Shown here piece after piece: positions 49,762 through 57,439 of a stretch of 64,000 nt of DNA. Below the pieces are notes generated by a model. The model worked only from the letters and a program-made list of their open reading frames with translations. It searched no databases and was not told the DNA's origin. This DNA is from Bacillus amyloliquefaciens DSM 7 = ATCC 23350. GTDB lineage: Bacteria; Bacillota; Bacilli; Bacillales; Bacillaceae. The stretch covers positions 3,591,001 through 3,655,000 of the forward strand of contig NC_014551.1 of NCBI RefSeq assembly GCF_000196735.1, in the 5' to 3' direction. Made by a program: the position numbers and the translations under genes. The first letter of the stretch is position 1; each line of letters begins with the position of its first letter.

Positions 49762-50532
49762 TTGACAAAGCAAAGACAGGACGCCTGGTCAGAGGAAAAT
49801 GATCTGCTGCTTGCGGAAACCGTGCTCCGGCACGTTCGGGAAGGAAGCACGCAGCTTAACGCCTTTGAAGAGGTAGGCGATAAATTAAACAGAACATCGG
49901 CAGCATGCGGATTCAGATGGAATGCCGTCGTCCGCCATCAATACGAAAAAGCGCTTCAGCTCGCCAAAAAACAGCGGAAACAGCGGATGCGCGCGCTCGG
50001 CAACGGCCAGCCGGCCAAGAAGAAATTATTATATCAGCCGCCTGCACCGGATTCGGATATCATTCAAGAAACCGCAGCCGAAAAGACGGTTCAAACAGAA
50101 GCGCCAAAAGATGAGCCGCAAGCCGTCATGTCCGGCGAACATATGCCTTATGTCGATGAAAGCTTCAAGGAAGAGTTAGCTAGTTTATCACATTTGCTGG
50201 CGCCACAGCAGCCGAATCCGACAACTGAGCTTACAATGGCAGACGTCATTCAATTTCTGCAGAGCTATGAAGGCAGCGGAAAGCAAACCTCTGCCCTGCA
50301 AATGGAAAATGACCGTTTAAAACGGGAAAACCAAGAACTGCAGTCTAAAACCGAGAAGCTGGAAGCGGCTGTCGAAAAACTTGAAAAAGATCAAAAAACC
50401 ATTCAGGAAGACTACGAAACCTTGGTTAAAATTATGAACAGAGCCAGAAAACTAGTTTTATTTGAAGACGAACACGCCTCCCCGTCCTTTAAAATGGATC
50501 GGAACGGCAATTTAGAAAAAATGGCAGAATAA
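49762..50532 (+). CDS. rsfA: Prespore-specific regulator RsfA
   Basis: Forespore regulator that fine-tunes sigma-F genes. 256 aa: N-terminal Myb/SANT-like domain ([22 protein letters not shown] ... [15 protein letters not shown], residues 5-70), a flexible middle, and a C-terminal coiled coil (about 180-225). TTG 49762 is the start because GGGGG lies nine bases upstream; the TTG at 49753 is too close. Preceded by a sigma-F promoter. Confidence 0.9.
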   Translation: MTKQRQDAWSEENDLLLAETVLRHVREGSTQLNAFEEVGDKLNRTSAACGFRWNAVVRHQYEKALQLAKKQRKQRMRALGNGQPAKKKLLYQPPAPDSDIIQETAAEKTVQTEAPKDEPQAVMSGEHMPYVDESFKEELASLSHLLAPQQPNPTTELTMADVIQFLQSYEGSGKQTSALQMENDRLKRENQELQSKTEKLEAAVEKLEKDQKTIQEDYETLVKIMNRARKLVLFEDEHASPSFKMDRNGNLEKMAE

Positions 50533-50534
50533 CG

Positions 50535-50575
50535 GCAAAACCCCCTTTCCTTATCACGGAAAAAGGGGTTTTTGT
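50535..50575 (+). terminator. rsfA terminator
   Basis: AAAACCCCCTTTcc-ttatcac-ggAAAAAGGGGTTTTT hairpin 5 bp after rsfA. It marks the left border of the accessory cluster. Confidence 0.9.
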
Positions 50576-50628
50576 CATTTGTCAATGACGCGCATGCTGA
50601 TCTATATTAATGTAAACATTATCCGGGG

Positions 50629-50790
50629 GGCCTTCTTCCAAAAGGCCTGCGCATCTCAGTCCCCGTCCGTACATAAGCATAAAGATTCAATTCCTCATCC
50701 CAAATGGTTCTTGGGAATTATTGATCAATTATCTACTGTGCAATACACTGTATAAATAATACAATTATTAGATATGATGGGAATGATAGT
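50629..50790 (+). promoter_or_regulatory. Control region of the PadR-ABC operon
   Basis: A GGCCTT-cttccaa-AAGGCC hairpin at about 50630-50648, then an AT-rich stretch with several dyads (ATACACTGTATAAATAATAC) before the padR-like GTG. PadR repressors usually bind such dyads in their own promoter. No exact operator can be assigned. Confidence 0.4.
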
Positions 50791-50793
50791 AAA

Positions 50794-51108
50794 GTGAATA
50801 GCCAATTACGAAAAGGAGCTTTGGAACTTTGTGTGTTATCTCTGCTTCTTTATGAAGATCTATATGGTTATGAATTAATCAAGGTCATAAGTGAAACGTT
50901 CCCTGTGTCGGAGGGCACCATCTACCCCATATTACGAAGACTCACAAAAAATAATTATTTAAAAACATATACAGCAGCCTCAGATCAAGGCCCGTCACGC
51001 AAATATTACAAAGTAACAGAAGAAGGCGCCTTTTACTATCACACATTAAAAGCAGAATGGCTCGACCTGTCCGAAAAAGTGAACAGCATCATTAAGGAGG
51101 GAAAGTGA
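50794..51108 (+). CDS. PadR-family transcriptional regulator
   Basis: A 104-aa winged-helix repressor: RKGALELCVLSLLLYEDLYGYELIK, VSEGTIYPILRRLTKNNYLKTY and SRKYYKVTEEG are diagnostic of PadR subfamily 2. GTG start with a weak ribosome-binding site. It is the first gene of a five-gene run with the DUF1700 protein, mini-protein, ATPase and permease. PadR/DUF1700 pairs commonly control adjacent ABC transporters, often induced by the transported or toxic compound. Absent from this position in B. subtilis as I remember it. Confidence 0.88.
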   Translation: MNSQLRKGALELCVLSLLLYEDLYGYELIKVISETFPVSEGTIYPILRRLTKNNYLKTYTAASDQGPSRKYYKVTEEGAFYYHTLKAEWLDLSEKVNSIIKEGK

Positions 51109-51663
51109 ATGTTTAAAGACCAATACCTAAAACAGCTCCGGCGGGAAATAAAAGATCTGCCGGAACTTGAACAAAAAGAGATACTCGCGGATATCGGCGA
51201 AATATTCCAAATGGGCGGTGCTGAAGGAAAAAGCGACGAACAAATCGCTAACAATTTAGGAGATCCCAAAACACTTGCGCGCACCTTAAAAGCTGATATT
51301 TTCATCAATGATGCTCAGGAGCAGAAAACATGGCGCTCCTTTTTCAAAGCATTCGGCCTGCTGTTAGGCATGAGCCTGTTTAACTTCATGGTTATGCTGA
51401 CACCGTTTCTTTTTGCCTCTGTTACGGTGTTAAGTTTGATGGCGATCGGGCTTATGCTGATAACCGGGTCATTCTTTCTTCTTGTGAAAGTACCGATTGT
51501 TACAGCCATTTTTAACGGATGTATTGTCCTCGGAGCGGGTATGGCGGTGTTTATGGCCGGATTTGATCTTTCGAAGCTGATATTCCGTGTCTTTTTGCGC
51601 TATTTCAAATGGAATGTCAGCGTTGTAAGGAGGGAAACCATTGAATCGAAAAATGTGGTATAG
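51109..51663 (+). CDS. DUF1700 (HAAS-domain) membrane protein
   Basis: A 184-aa protein with a cytosolic HAAS domain at the N-terminus (FKDQYLKQLRREIKDLPELEQKEILADIGEIFQ ... NLGDPKTLARTLKAD, residues 1-65) and three or four C-terminal membrane helices (about 78-170). Such proteins follow PadR regulators and are thought to act as membrane-bound sensors or co-regulators. It begins at 51109 immediately after the padR stop, indicating tight coupling. Confidence 0.85.
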   Translation: MFKDQYLKQLRREIKDLPELEQKEILADIGEIFQMGGAEGKSDEQIANNLGDPKTLARTLKADIFINDAQEQKTWRSFFKAFGLLLGMSLFNFMVMLTPFLFASVTVLSLMAIGLMLITGSFFLLVKVPIVTAIFNGCIVLGAGMAVFMAGFDLSKLIFRVFLRYFKWNVSVVRRETIESKNVV

Positions 51664-51742
51664 CATTGCTCTCATTTTAATCGCTGCCGGTCTGATCGGA
51701 AGCATGTTCTTCGGTTTTGACGGCTTTTATCCTAATTCATAA
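51641..51742 (+). CDS. 33-aa single-helix membrane peptide
   Basis: Starts at TTG 51641 with AAGGAGG seven bases upstream, overlaps the DUF1700 gene by 23 bp, and ends 18 bp before the ABC ATPase gene. It reads MNRKMWYSIALILIAAGLIG followed by a short SMFFGFDGFYPNS tail: one membrane helix with positive residues at the N-terminus. The strong ribosome-binding site and position within the operon argue for a real small protein, perhaps an accessory or immunity peptide for the transporter. Confidence 0.65.
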   Translation: MNRKMWYSIALILIAAGLIGSMFFGFDGFYPNS

Positions 51743-51760
51743 GGAAGGTGTGCAAATATC

Positions 51761-52681
51761 ATGACTGAACCAGCCCTGATATTGAAAAATGTCTCTAAAA
51801 CCATCAATCATACTCCTATTGTACAGTCAATTTCTTTCGATGTGAGAAAAGGTGAGATATTCGGCCTTTTAGGACCGAACGGTTCAGGAAAAACCACTAT
51901 TTTTAGAATGATCGTACAGCTTATTAAAATAACAGAAGGAGCCATTTCATTCAAGGGCAGACCGGACAGCGACTTTGAATATTTGATGAAACATATCGGG
52001 GTTATCATCGAAGGGCCGGACATGTATCCGAATATGACCGCTTTGCAAAACCTGAAATATTTCACTAAACTTCGCAGCGCCTCACTCCGAACAGATGACC
52101 TTATGAATATTCTCATAAAAGTCGGATTAGAGCAGGCTGCCCGCAAAAAAGTAAAACATTTCTCATTAGGCATGAAACAGCGTTTGGGGCTCGCTTATTC
52201 TCTTCTCCACAACCCTGAGTTATTAATTCTGGATGAACCGATGAATGGGCTAGATCCTAAAGGGATGAAAGAATTGCGCACCATTCTTTCTGATTTAGCG
52301 CAGCAGGGAGTTTCTATTTTAATATCAAGCCATTTATTGTCGGAAATGGAGGAGATTTGCGACAGGGTTGCCTATATCAAAAAGGGACGGATTTTAGGAA
52401 TTGAAGAGATGAAAAAAAGAAATGACCCTGCTCAGAAAAAGCTGTTTACCGTCATGGTTAATAATCCTGAAAGGGCGAAAGAAATATTAGAACAGGAAGG
52501 TATTCTTCAAGTACAGCAAAAAGACAGCCGCATCATTGAATTGGAAGCAGAAGAAGACACCATCCCGTATGTCATTAAATCTTTAGCAGAGAAAGAGATT
52601 CTGATTTCCCGCGTCTCCGCAAGAACTTTGTCCCTGGAAGAAAAATACATGATGATAACAGATAAGGAGGACGCGGTATGA
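51761..52681 (+). CDS. ABC transporter ATP-binding protein, bacitracin/lantibiotic-immunity type
   Basis: A 306-aa ATPase: Walker A GLLGPNGSGKTT (about residues 35-46), Q-loop IGVIIEGPDMYPNMTALQNL, signature FSLGMKQRLGLAYSLL, Walker B LLILDEPMNGLDP, switch His in LISSHLLSEME. The PDMYPNMTAL.N segment is typical of BcrA-like and lantibiotic self-protection ATPases. The C-terminal 80 residues form a regulatory domain. It overlaps the permease gene by 4 bp (ATGA). Confidence 0.87.
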   Translation: MTEPALILKNVSKTINHTPIVQSISFDVRKGEIFGLLGPNGSGKTTIFRMIVQLIKITEGAISFKGRPDSDFEYLMKHIGVIIEGPDMYPNMTALQNLKYFTKLRSASLRTDDLMNILIKVGLEQAARKKVKHFSLGMKQRLGLAYSLLHNPELLILDEPMNGLDPKGMKELRTILSDLAQQGVSILISSHLLSEMEEICDRVAYIKKGRILGIEEMKKRNDPAQKKLFTVMVNNPERAKEILEQEGILQVQQKDSRIIELEAEEDTIPYVIKSLAEKEILISRVSARTLSLEEKYMMITDKEDAV

Positions 52682-53631
52682 GCATATTTCATCTGGCGCA
52701 GAACGAATTCATAAAAATAACCCGAAAAAAAGGCACACTTTTATCTCTTTTTTTCCTGTTTCTCATCGTTTTGCTGACCGGCCTTATCATGAATCATGAG
52801 GTAGATGCTTCTTCGGATAACAATTGGAAAGAACGGCTTCTCGCCGAAAAAAAACAAGAAGAAATCGAGAAACCGACTGAAACGACGGGCGTTTATTATT
52901 CAGCTGATGTTAAAAATAAAGACTATTATTTGGAGCATAACATTAACCCCTATGAATGGAACGGCTGGAGGTTTTTCAGTACGGTTACTTCAAACGGGCT
53001 TGAAATTTTCGTAAGCTTAACCGCAATTTTAACCATCAGCGGGATTGTTTCCAAAGAGTTTGCTCTTGGGACGATTAAGTTTATCGCTACAAGTCCGAAC
53101 CGAAGATGGCGGATTTTAACATCAAAATTTCTGGCATCCCTCCTGTTTACCGGCATGGTTTACTTATTTTACTGTATAAGCTGTTTGCTGATCGGCGGCG
53201 TGTTATTCAGTTTTTCTAATGCCTCATATCCGCTCGTCTATTCTCATTTAAATGACAGCCTGTATACCATCAGTTCATTAAAAGCATCCGGGATCATTCT
53301 TCTTTTACGTTTCATATCAATTATAAGCATTGTCACCATCGCATTCACTTTGTCAGTATTATTCAAAAGTCAGGCTCTCTCCCTTTGCTTATCCATTTTA
53401 CTGCTGTTTGCCGGCAGTATATTAGGCGGAACTGATTTGCTTGCTCAATTTACGTGGTATAAATTTACGCTCTTTCCGCATTTAAATCTCGTTGCTTATG
53501 TAAATAAAAGCGCCGGTGATGCGATTTCAACATTAAACATCCCCTATTCTATGACGGTTATAGCAATCTACTTTCTTATTTGTTTGCTGATTTCATTTAC
53601 CGTCTTTCAAAAGAGAGACATTACAGCATAG
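52678..53631 (+). CDS. ABC-2 type permease
   Basis: A 317-aa permease partner of the preceding ATPase. One membrane helix near the N-terminus (about 20-40), a long extracytoplasmic Lys/Glu-rich loop (about 44-95), then five more helices; SKEFALGTIKFIATSPNRRWRILTSKFLA is the typical ABC-2 coupling region (BcrB/YxlM-like). Its 3' end overlaps the convergent gene by 11 bp, with no terminator between, so the two transcripts may be antisense to each other. Confidence 0.85.
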   Translation: MSIFHLAQNEFIKITRKKGTLLSLFFLFLIVLLTGLIMNHEVDASSDNNWKERLLAEKKQEEIEKPTETTGVYYSADVKNKDYYLEHNINPYEWNGWRFFSTVTSNGLEIFVSLTAILTISGIVSKEFALGTIKFIATSPNRRWRILTSKFLASLLFTGMVYLFYCISCLLIGGVLFSFSNASYPLVYSHLNDSLYTISSLKASGIILLLRFISIISIVTIAFTLSVLFKSQALSLCLSILLLFAGSILGGTDLLAQFTWYKFTLFPHLNLVAYVNKSAGDAISTLNIPYSMTVIAIYFLICLLISFTVFQKRDITA

Positions 53632-54457
53632 ACAGAGTGGCGGCGGCATAATGAGCGGACGGCAAAAAATACTGACGGTCCAGCATTTTGCCGCTGACCT
53701 TCCCTTGGTCCATGGCCAATGGATTTAAATAACCGAAGCCCCCGTTGCTTCGCTGCTGAAAGCATAGAAATTCCCGCCCTTCCCGTATAAAAAGCGTCTC
53801 ATCGAACTGGAGAAATTTCATAATGGCTGTGTATTTTGCAACGGCATCGATGTGATACCTTCTGCACTCAGCTAACATTAAGCCTGAGAAAGCAAAGTCT
53901 GATGTTTTGTACCATTCTATGAGAAAAGGCTGCAATTCTTTCATCTGCAAGTAAGTGACAACATAAAGGGTATCCGCTAATTCTTCCTGCCTGCCGCCCG
54001 ATGCCATAAGCAAATCAGCCTCCCTTTCCAAGCCGTTTTCTAAGAAAACGATCAGCTCCTCCGGGGTCACCGCTTTAAAATAAGCTGCTAACACCATTAG
54101 AATCATAGAAGAAGGATCTGATTTCAGCTCATCTTTTAAACCGCTGACCATTTGTTCACGACCGTTATGAAAAAAAATGCTTTTTGCGGCATACATCTTG
54201 CGGTATACATGATACGCGTACGCGAACAGGACCGGGTGGCATTCGTGCGTTTTTTCTCCAAAATAACTGTCTAAGTAGAGGATGACTTCTTCCGTATCCT
54301 TGTTTTTTTCGAAATGATGACATGCCGCTAAACCGCAAAACAGGTGCATGAGCTCCTCTGCTTCCATTTCTTCCGGGTGCAGCTGAAGGTTCTTCCAAAA
54401 AACCAGCAGCCATTCTTCTGTTTTTTTTATATTAAAATGTTCCTCTACTATCTGCAT
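53621..54457 (-). CDS. Helical protein of unknown function, third gene after the peptide
   Basis: A 278-aa, almost all-helical protein without signal peptide or membrane helices. I do not recognise the family. The C-terminal FQQRSNGGFGYLNP resembles the QRxxGGFG turns of alpha/alpha-toroid proteins (terpene cyclases, prenyltransferase beta subunits). This is only motif likeness, and the Asp-rich catalytic motifs of those enzymes are not seen. The ending QYFLPSAHYAAATLSML resembles the HCYHTTLVAAGAAHACL ending of the gene at 55214, suggesting they share a fold. ATG 54457 overlaps the previous stop by 10 bp after GGAGTG. Confidence 0.72.
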   Translation of the reverse strand: MQIVEEHFNIKKTEEWLLVFWKNLQLHPEEMEAEELMHLFCGLAACHHFEKNKDTEEVILYLDSYFGEKTHECHPVLFAYAYHVYRKMYAAKSIFFHNGREQMVSGLKDELKSDPSSMILMVLAAYFKAVTPEELIVFLENGLEREADLLMASGGRQEELADTLYVVTYLQMKELQPFLIEWYKTSDFAFSGLMLAECRRYHIDAVAKYTAIMKFLQFDETLFIREGREFLCFQQRSNGGFGYLNPLAMDQGKVSGKMLDRQYFLPSAHYAAATLSML

Positions 54458-55212
54458 GTTTCACACTCCAGATTCAGAATCTCAATCGCCGGCAGAAGAG
54501 CCGGGGCACAATGAATGGATGGATTTTCGTTATTAATGTAATGAAGAGCTGCTTGACAGCCATAAAAAAAAGGATCGATACATGATTGAATAAATAACAT
54601 AGTGCACAGCTGTTTCATATTTCTGCTGCCGAGACAAAACACAAGCCATTTTTGAATGGACGCCTTCAAGCCGGGATGAAGCTGATGCTCTCCCTCATCT
54701 AAATAAAGAAGACAATACTCAATAAACTCCAGCTCGTTTTCAGCTGTCCTTTTCCATGCGTCATGAAGCAAAGGCTGAAACATCGAATCTTTGTAAAAAC
54801 GCACTTTCTCATCATCAGATGACATTCCCAGCTCGTTCAGCAAACCGACTAATTCAGCGTATTTAAAATAAGGCCATTCTTTTTTTATAAGATAGCCGTT
54901 TTGCAATCCATGACGTATAATCTGATCATTCGCTTTCAATCCCTGCTTCTTTTTATAGGTTTTTGCCGTTAAATAGATATGAATCAATTCATTCACAATG
55001 GCCGTGTTACTGTGAAACAGATCTTCCCAGCATGACTTATCAACGAAAGCAGACGCAATCCGTTCAATATGTTCTTTTACAGCGGAAGAATGGCTTGTCT
55101 TTCTGTAGTATTTGCAGAAGCCTGCAAACAGCTGAATGCACTTCATATCCGGAAGCGATTGTTCGGCAAAAGATAATAAAAATTGATCCGTCTCTTCAGC
55201 TAATCTGTTCAA
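54448..55212 (-). CDS. Helical protein of unknown function, second gene after the peptide
   Basis: A 254-aa, Cys- and Leu-rich helical soluble protein. TTG 55212 is chosen as the start: it abuts the stop of the upstream gene (55214) and AAAGGA sits nine bases before it. A longer frame from 55314 exists but overlaps that gene by 100 bp without a better site. Helical repeats such as WPYFKYAELVGLLNELGM and ELEFIEYCLLYLDEGEHQLHPGL give a solenoid or toroid impression. The C-terminus ends LNLECETCR. No known domain recognised; likely a partner of the flanking genes. Confidence 0.7.
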   Translation of the reverse strand: MNRLAEETDQFLLSFAEQSLPDMKCIQLFAGFCKYYRKTSHSSAVKEHIERIASAFVDKSCWEDLFHSNTAIVNELIHIYLTAKTYKKKQGLKANDQIIRHGLQNGYLIKKEWPYFKYAELVGLLNELGMSSDDEKVRFYKDSMFQPLLHDAWKRTAENELEFIEYCLLYLDEGEHQLHPGLKASIQKWLVFCLGSRNMKQLCTMLFIQSCIDPFFYGCQAALHYINNENPSIHCAPALLPAIEILNLECETCR

Positions 55213-55213
55213 G

Positions 55214-56137
55214 TTAATAGTTCCTTTCTGCTCTGAGACAGGCATGCGCGGCTCCCGCAGCAACAAGTGTTGTATGGTAGCAATGTTTAAACACATCTTC
55301 TCTTCGCTGTTCATCTTTCAAACCGGGTTTATGTTGATAGGTGATGCCCGGAACATTCCCCTCTTTCATTCGGCCCTGATTTATTTTATTCCATGCTGCC
55401 TCATAGAGCGGTTTATGATTTTCTCTTTCCATGTCAATATTTAAAAAAGAACTGCACATCAATAATTCACTGGTAATATCTAAATTCTCGAGACATATAT
55501 AAATCCCGAGAAACTTCAGGACCTTTTCTTTCAAAGACGGCAGATTATACTCCTTATCTGTAAGCGAAGAACATCCCATGTCTGTTATATAAAAAATCGT
55601 ATGAGTTATACTGTACGCATCATGATCAGTCATATATGTATTTGGGATATTCTGACCAGCTGCTGTGTAGTTATATAAGTCAGAAAAATCCGTTATTTCT
55701 GAAGTCACGCCCGCTCTTTCCAGACTGTACTTCAGATCCATTTTCCGAAAGGGAATTTTAGCAAGGCTGCCATCAAAACGCGATCCCGTGAATTTTTTCA
55801 GCTCCCATATCACCGAAGCCCGGGACGGGTGATCTGTTAAGGTAAGAAATTCCCCCGCAATAGCCAATCCGGCAAGACCGTCCGGATCAAAATGAATAAA
55901 TTCTTCTAGCTTTTCATTGTGAAGCCTTTCTGTAATAAAGTCTGTTAAAACCGTAACCTCCTTATCATCTGCCTGATTTCTGATCAGGTAATTGGTAAGA
56001 AAAATGAGCTCTATAAATGTTTTAAGCCGCCATCTGAAATCATTCGCTACTTTATGATTCATATCAAAGAAATGAATATTCTCAACGATCCATGACAGTG
56101 CTCCCTGCTTAATTTCTTTTATATACGCTTGGGTCAA
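55214..56137 (-). CDS. Helical protein, possible DUF6895-like, first gene after the peptide
   Basis: About 307 aa if translation starts at TTG 56137, six bases after AAGGTGGTG; GTG 56149 or 56146 would add a few residues. Soluble and helical. It contains DHDAYSITHTIFYITDMG (about residues 170-187) and ends ..VFKHCYHTTLVAAGAAHACL; these His/Asp motifs recall the DUF6895 family as I remember it, whose role is not established. The conserved Asp/His residues could be catalytic or metal-binding. It lies 50 bp after the small peptide gene and presumably acts on that peptide. Confidence 0.7.
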   Translation of the reverse strand: MTQAYIKEIKQGALSWIVENIHFFDMNHKVANDFRWRLKTFIELIFLTNYLIRNQADDKEVTVLTDFITERLHNEKLEEFIHFDPDGLAGLAIAGEFLTLTDHPSRASVIWELKKFTGSRFDGSLAKIPFRKMDLKYSLERAGVTSEITDFSDLYNYTAAGQNIPNTYMTDHDAYSITHTIFYITDMGCSSLTDKEYNLPSLKEKVLKFLGIYICLENLDITSELLMCSSFLNIDMERENHKPLYEAAWNKINQGRMKEGNVPGITYQHKPGLKDEQRREDVFKHCYHTTLVAAGAAHACLRAERNY

Positions 56138-56162
56138 ATTTTTCACCACCTTGTCTCAGATG

Positions 56163-56408
56163 TGTAGGTTCCAAACAGCTGATAATCTACTTTTGAGTGG
56201 CTAAATCAGAGAAATTCAAATTCGGGTTTTGATTGTCTTCTTGGCTTGGCACTACAAGCACCCAGCCGCTCCAAGCGAAAGTATTGCCTGATTGCTCTGC
56301 ATCTCCGGCTAACAAATGTGTCGGGATCGTGATTCTTTTTTCTTCTTTTATTTTTTTAAAATTCATATCTCCATCTCCTTTAGTTTATAGAATTATTTGG
56401 AACCTACA
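56163..56408. repeat. Perfect 13-bp inverted repeat bracketing the peptide gene
   Basis: TGTAGGTTCCAAA at 56163-56175 and its exact reverse complement TTTGGAACCTACA at 56396-56408; with a 2-nt bulge the pairing extends to GAT/ATC. One arm sits at the predicted transcription start, the other between the peptide stop and the next gene. It could be two operators or the ends of a long RNA stem enclosing the gene. Confidence 0.8.
56187..56366 (-). CDS. 59-aa candidate precursor peptide (RiPP/bacteriocin-like)
   Basis: Small gene with an ideal ribosome-binding site (AAGGAG, eight bases before ATG 56366). The peptide begins MNFKKIKEEKRITIPTHLLA, a charged amphipathic leader-like part, then AGDAEQSGNT, an aromatic hydrophobic stretch FAWSGWVLVVP (about residues 30-40), and an Asn/Gln-rich tail ending LATQK. 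There is no Cys, and no Sec signal. Two Trp separated by Ser-Gly and the leader/core look fit a post-translationally modified peptide. It lies first in an operon with three unknown helical proteins and near an ABC transporter. It is not a precursor I know. Confidence 0.75.
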   Translation of the reverse strand: MNFKKIKEEKRITIPTHLLAGDAEQSGNTFAWSGWVLVVPSQEDNQNPNLNFSDLATQK

Positions 56409-56413
56409 TCAAT

Positions 56414-56443
56414 ATATTAATCAAATAAGGTATATATTGTAAA
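56414..56443 (-). promoter_or_regulatory. Putative promoter of the peptide operon
   Basis: Minus strand TTTACA (56438-56443), 18-bp spacer, TAATAT (56414-56419); with TTAATA as -10 the spacer is 17. The start would fall near 56407, inside the inverted-repeat arm. Confidence 0.5.
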
Positions 56444-56504
56444 CTATTTTTGATATAACACTTCTTTTTTCACTATAAATAAATAGTATATAATTATCAG
56501 AAAA

Positions 56505-56534
56505 ACAAAAAAGCCCGGACTCAGTCCAAGCTTT
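56505..56534 (-). terminator. lipL terminator overlapping its 3' end
   Basis: Minus strand AAGCTTGGAC-tga-GTCCGGGCTT (with two G-T pairs) followed by TTTTTG. The stem includes the lipL stop codon. It marks the right border of the accessory cluster. Confidence 0.8.
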
Positions 56535-57384
56535 CCTGCGTACCAAACACCTTCTCATTCCGCTCAAGCATTCGGGTCAGATTTTTTTCAAATACGATTT
56601 CTTCTTCCGGCGATAATCCGGCCGCATACAGGCGGCCGCTGAGTTCCTTCAGTTCGGTCAAAAGCGCCAGCATTAAGTCCTGTACGGAAATGTCCGTTTG
56701 CAGCAATTCACTTAATGATGCCATCGTTTCGGGCCTTATGTCGGGGTATACGCCTTTTGTATCGTTGCTTTTGTCTTTTAAAGCGGCTTGATAGAAACGT
56801 CTGATCAAGTCGGCCCTTTCACTGCCGCTTTTATCGGCGCAGAGATAAATCTGAACCGCGGTTCCGCCCCGCAGCCGTCTTTGTGAGATTCCCGCGAATT
56901 TTCGGCCGCCGATGCTGAGATCATAGCTCCCCGGACAGTACGATCCTTTAATTTCATACGCTTCAATTTCAGCGTTGTACGGACTCAGCATCCGCCGCAC
57001 CAGCTCTGTCATCGCCTCGTAGCCTCTGTCGATGTCGATGCCTTTTTTCTCATCTTCAAAAATAAGCGAGATATTCAATACGCCTTCATCGAGAACGACC
57101 GCGAGGCCCCCGGAATTTCGGACAATGACACGGTAGCCTTCGTCCTTCAGCAATTTCACGCCGTCCTCTAAAAATGGAAGCCGTGTGTCCTGAATGCCGA
57201 GCACGATCGTCCGGTGGTGCACCCAAGATCGTGCTGTCGCAGGCGATTCCCCTTTGCCCGCGGAGGCGCACAGCGTATCATCTATTGCGAATGACTGCTT
57301 CGCATCAAAATAAGGGCCGAGGCTGGATTGGTCAATGATTCTCCAGCTCGGCTGCATCAGTAAATCAATCGGTTGCTTTCCCAT
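56521..57384 (-). CDS. lipL: Octanoyl-[GcvH]:protein N-octanoyltransferase LipL
   Basis: Transfers octanoyl groups from GcvH to E2 subunits in Bacillus lipoate synthesis. 287 aa of the BPL/LplA/LipB fold: [21 protein letters not shown] near residue 90 and the catalytic Cys in [15 protein letters not shown] near 150, followed by KFAGISQRR. The start [15 protein letters not shown] at 57384 follows AAAGGGA. In B. subtilis this is ywfL. Confidence 0.94.
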   Translation of the reverse strand: MGKQPIDLLMQPSWRIIDQSSLGPYFDAKQSFAIDDTLCASAGKGESPATARSWVHHRTIVLGIQDTRLPFLEDGVKLLKDEGYRVIVRNSGGLAVVLDEGVLNISLIFEDEKKGIDIDRGYEAMTELVRRMLSPYNAEIEAYEIKGSYCPGSYDLSIGGRKFAGISQRRLRGGTAVQIYLCADKSGSERADLIRRFYQAALKDKSNDTKGVYPDIRPETMASLSELLQTDISVQDLMLALLTELKELSGRLYAAGLSPEEEIVFEKNLTRMLERNEKVFGTQESLD

Positions 57385-57439
57385 CTATATTAAATCCCTT
57401 TCGTCATAGGCTTTTCATGCATTTATTATATCACTCCGC

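Noticed and set aside
55213-55314. Longer start for the second helical gene of the cluster
   Set aside because: It would overlap the previous gene by about 100 bp; TTG 55212 has AAAGGA and abuts the preceding stop.
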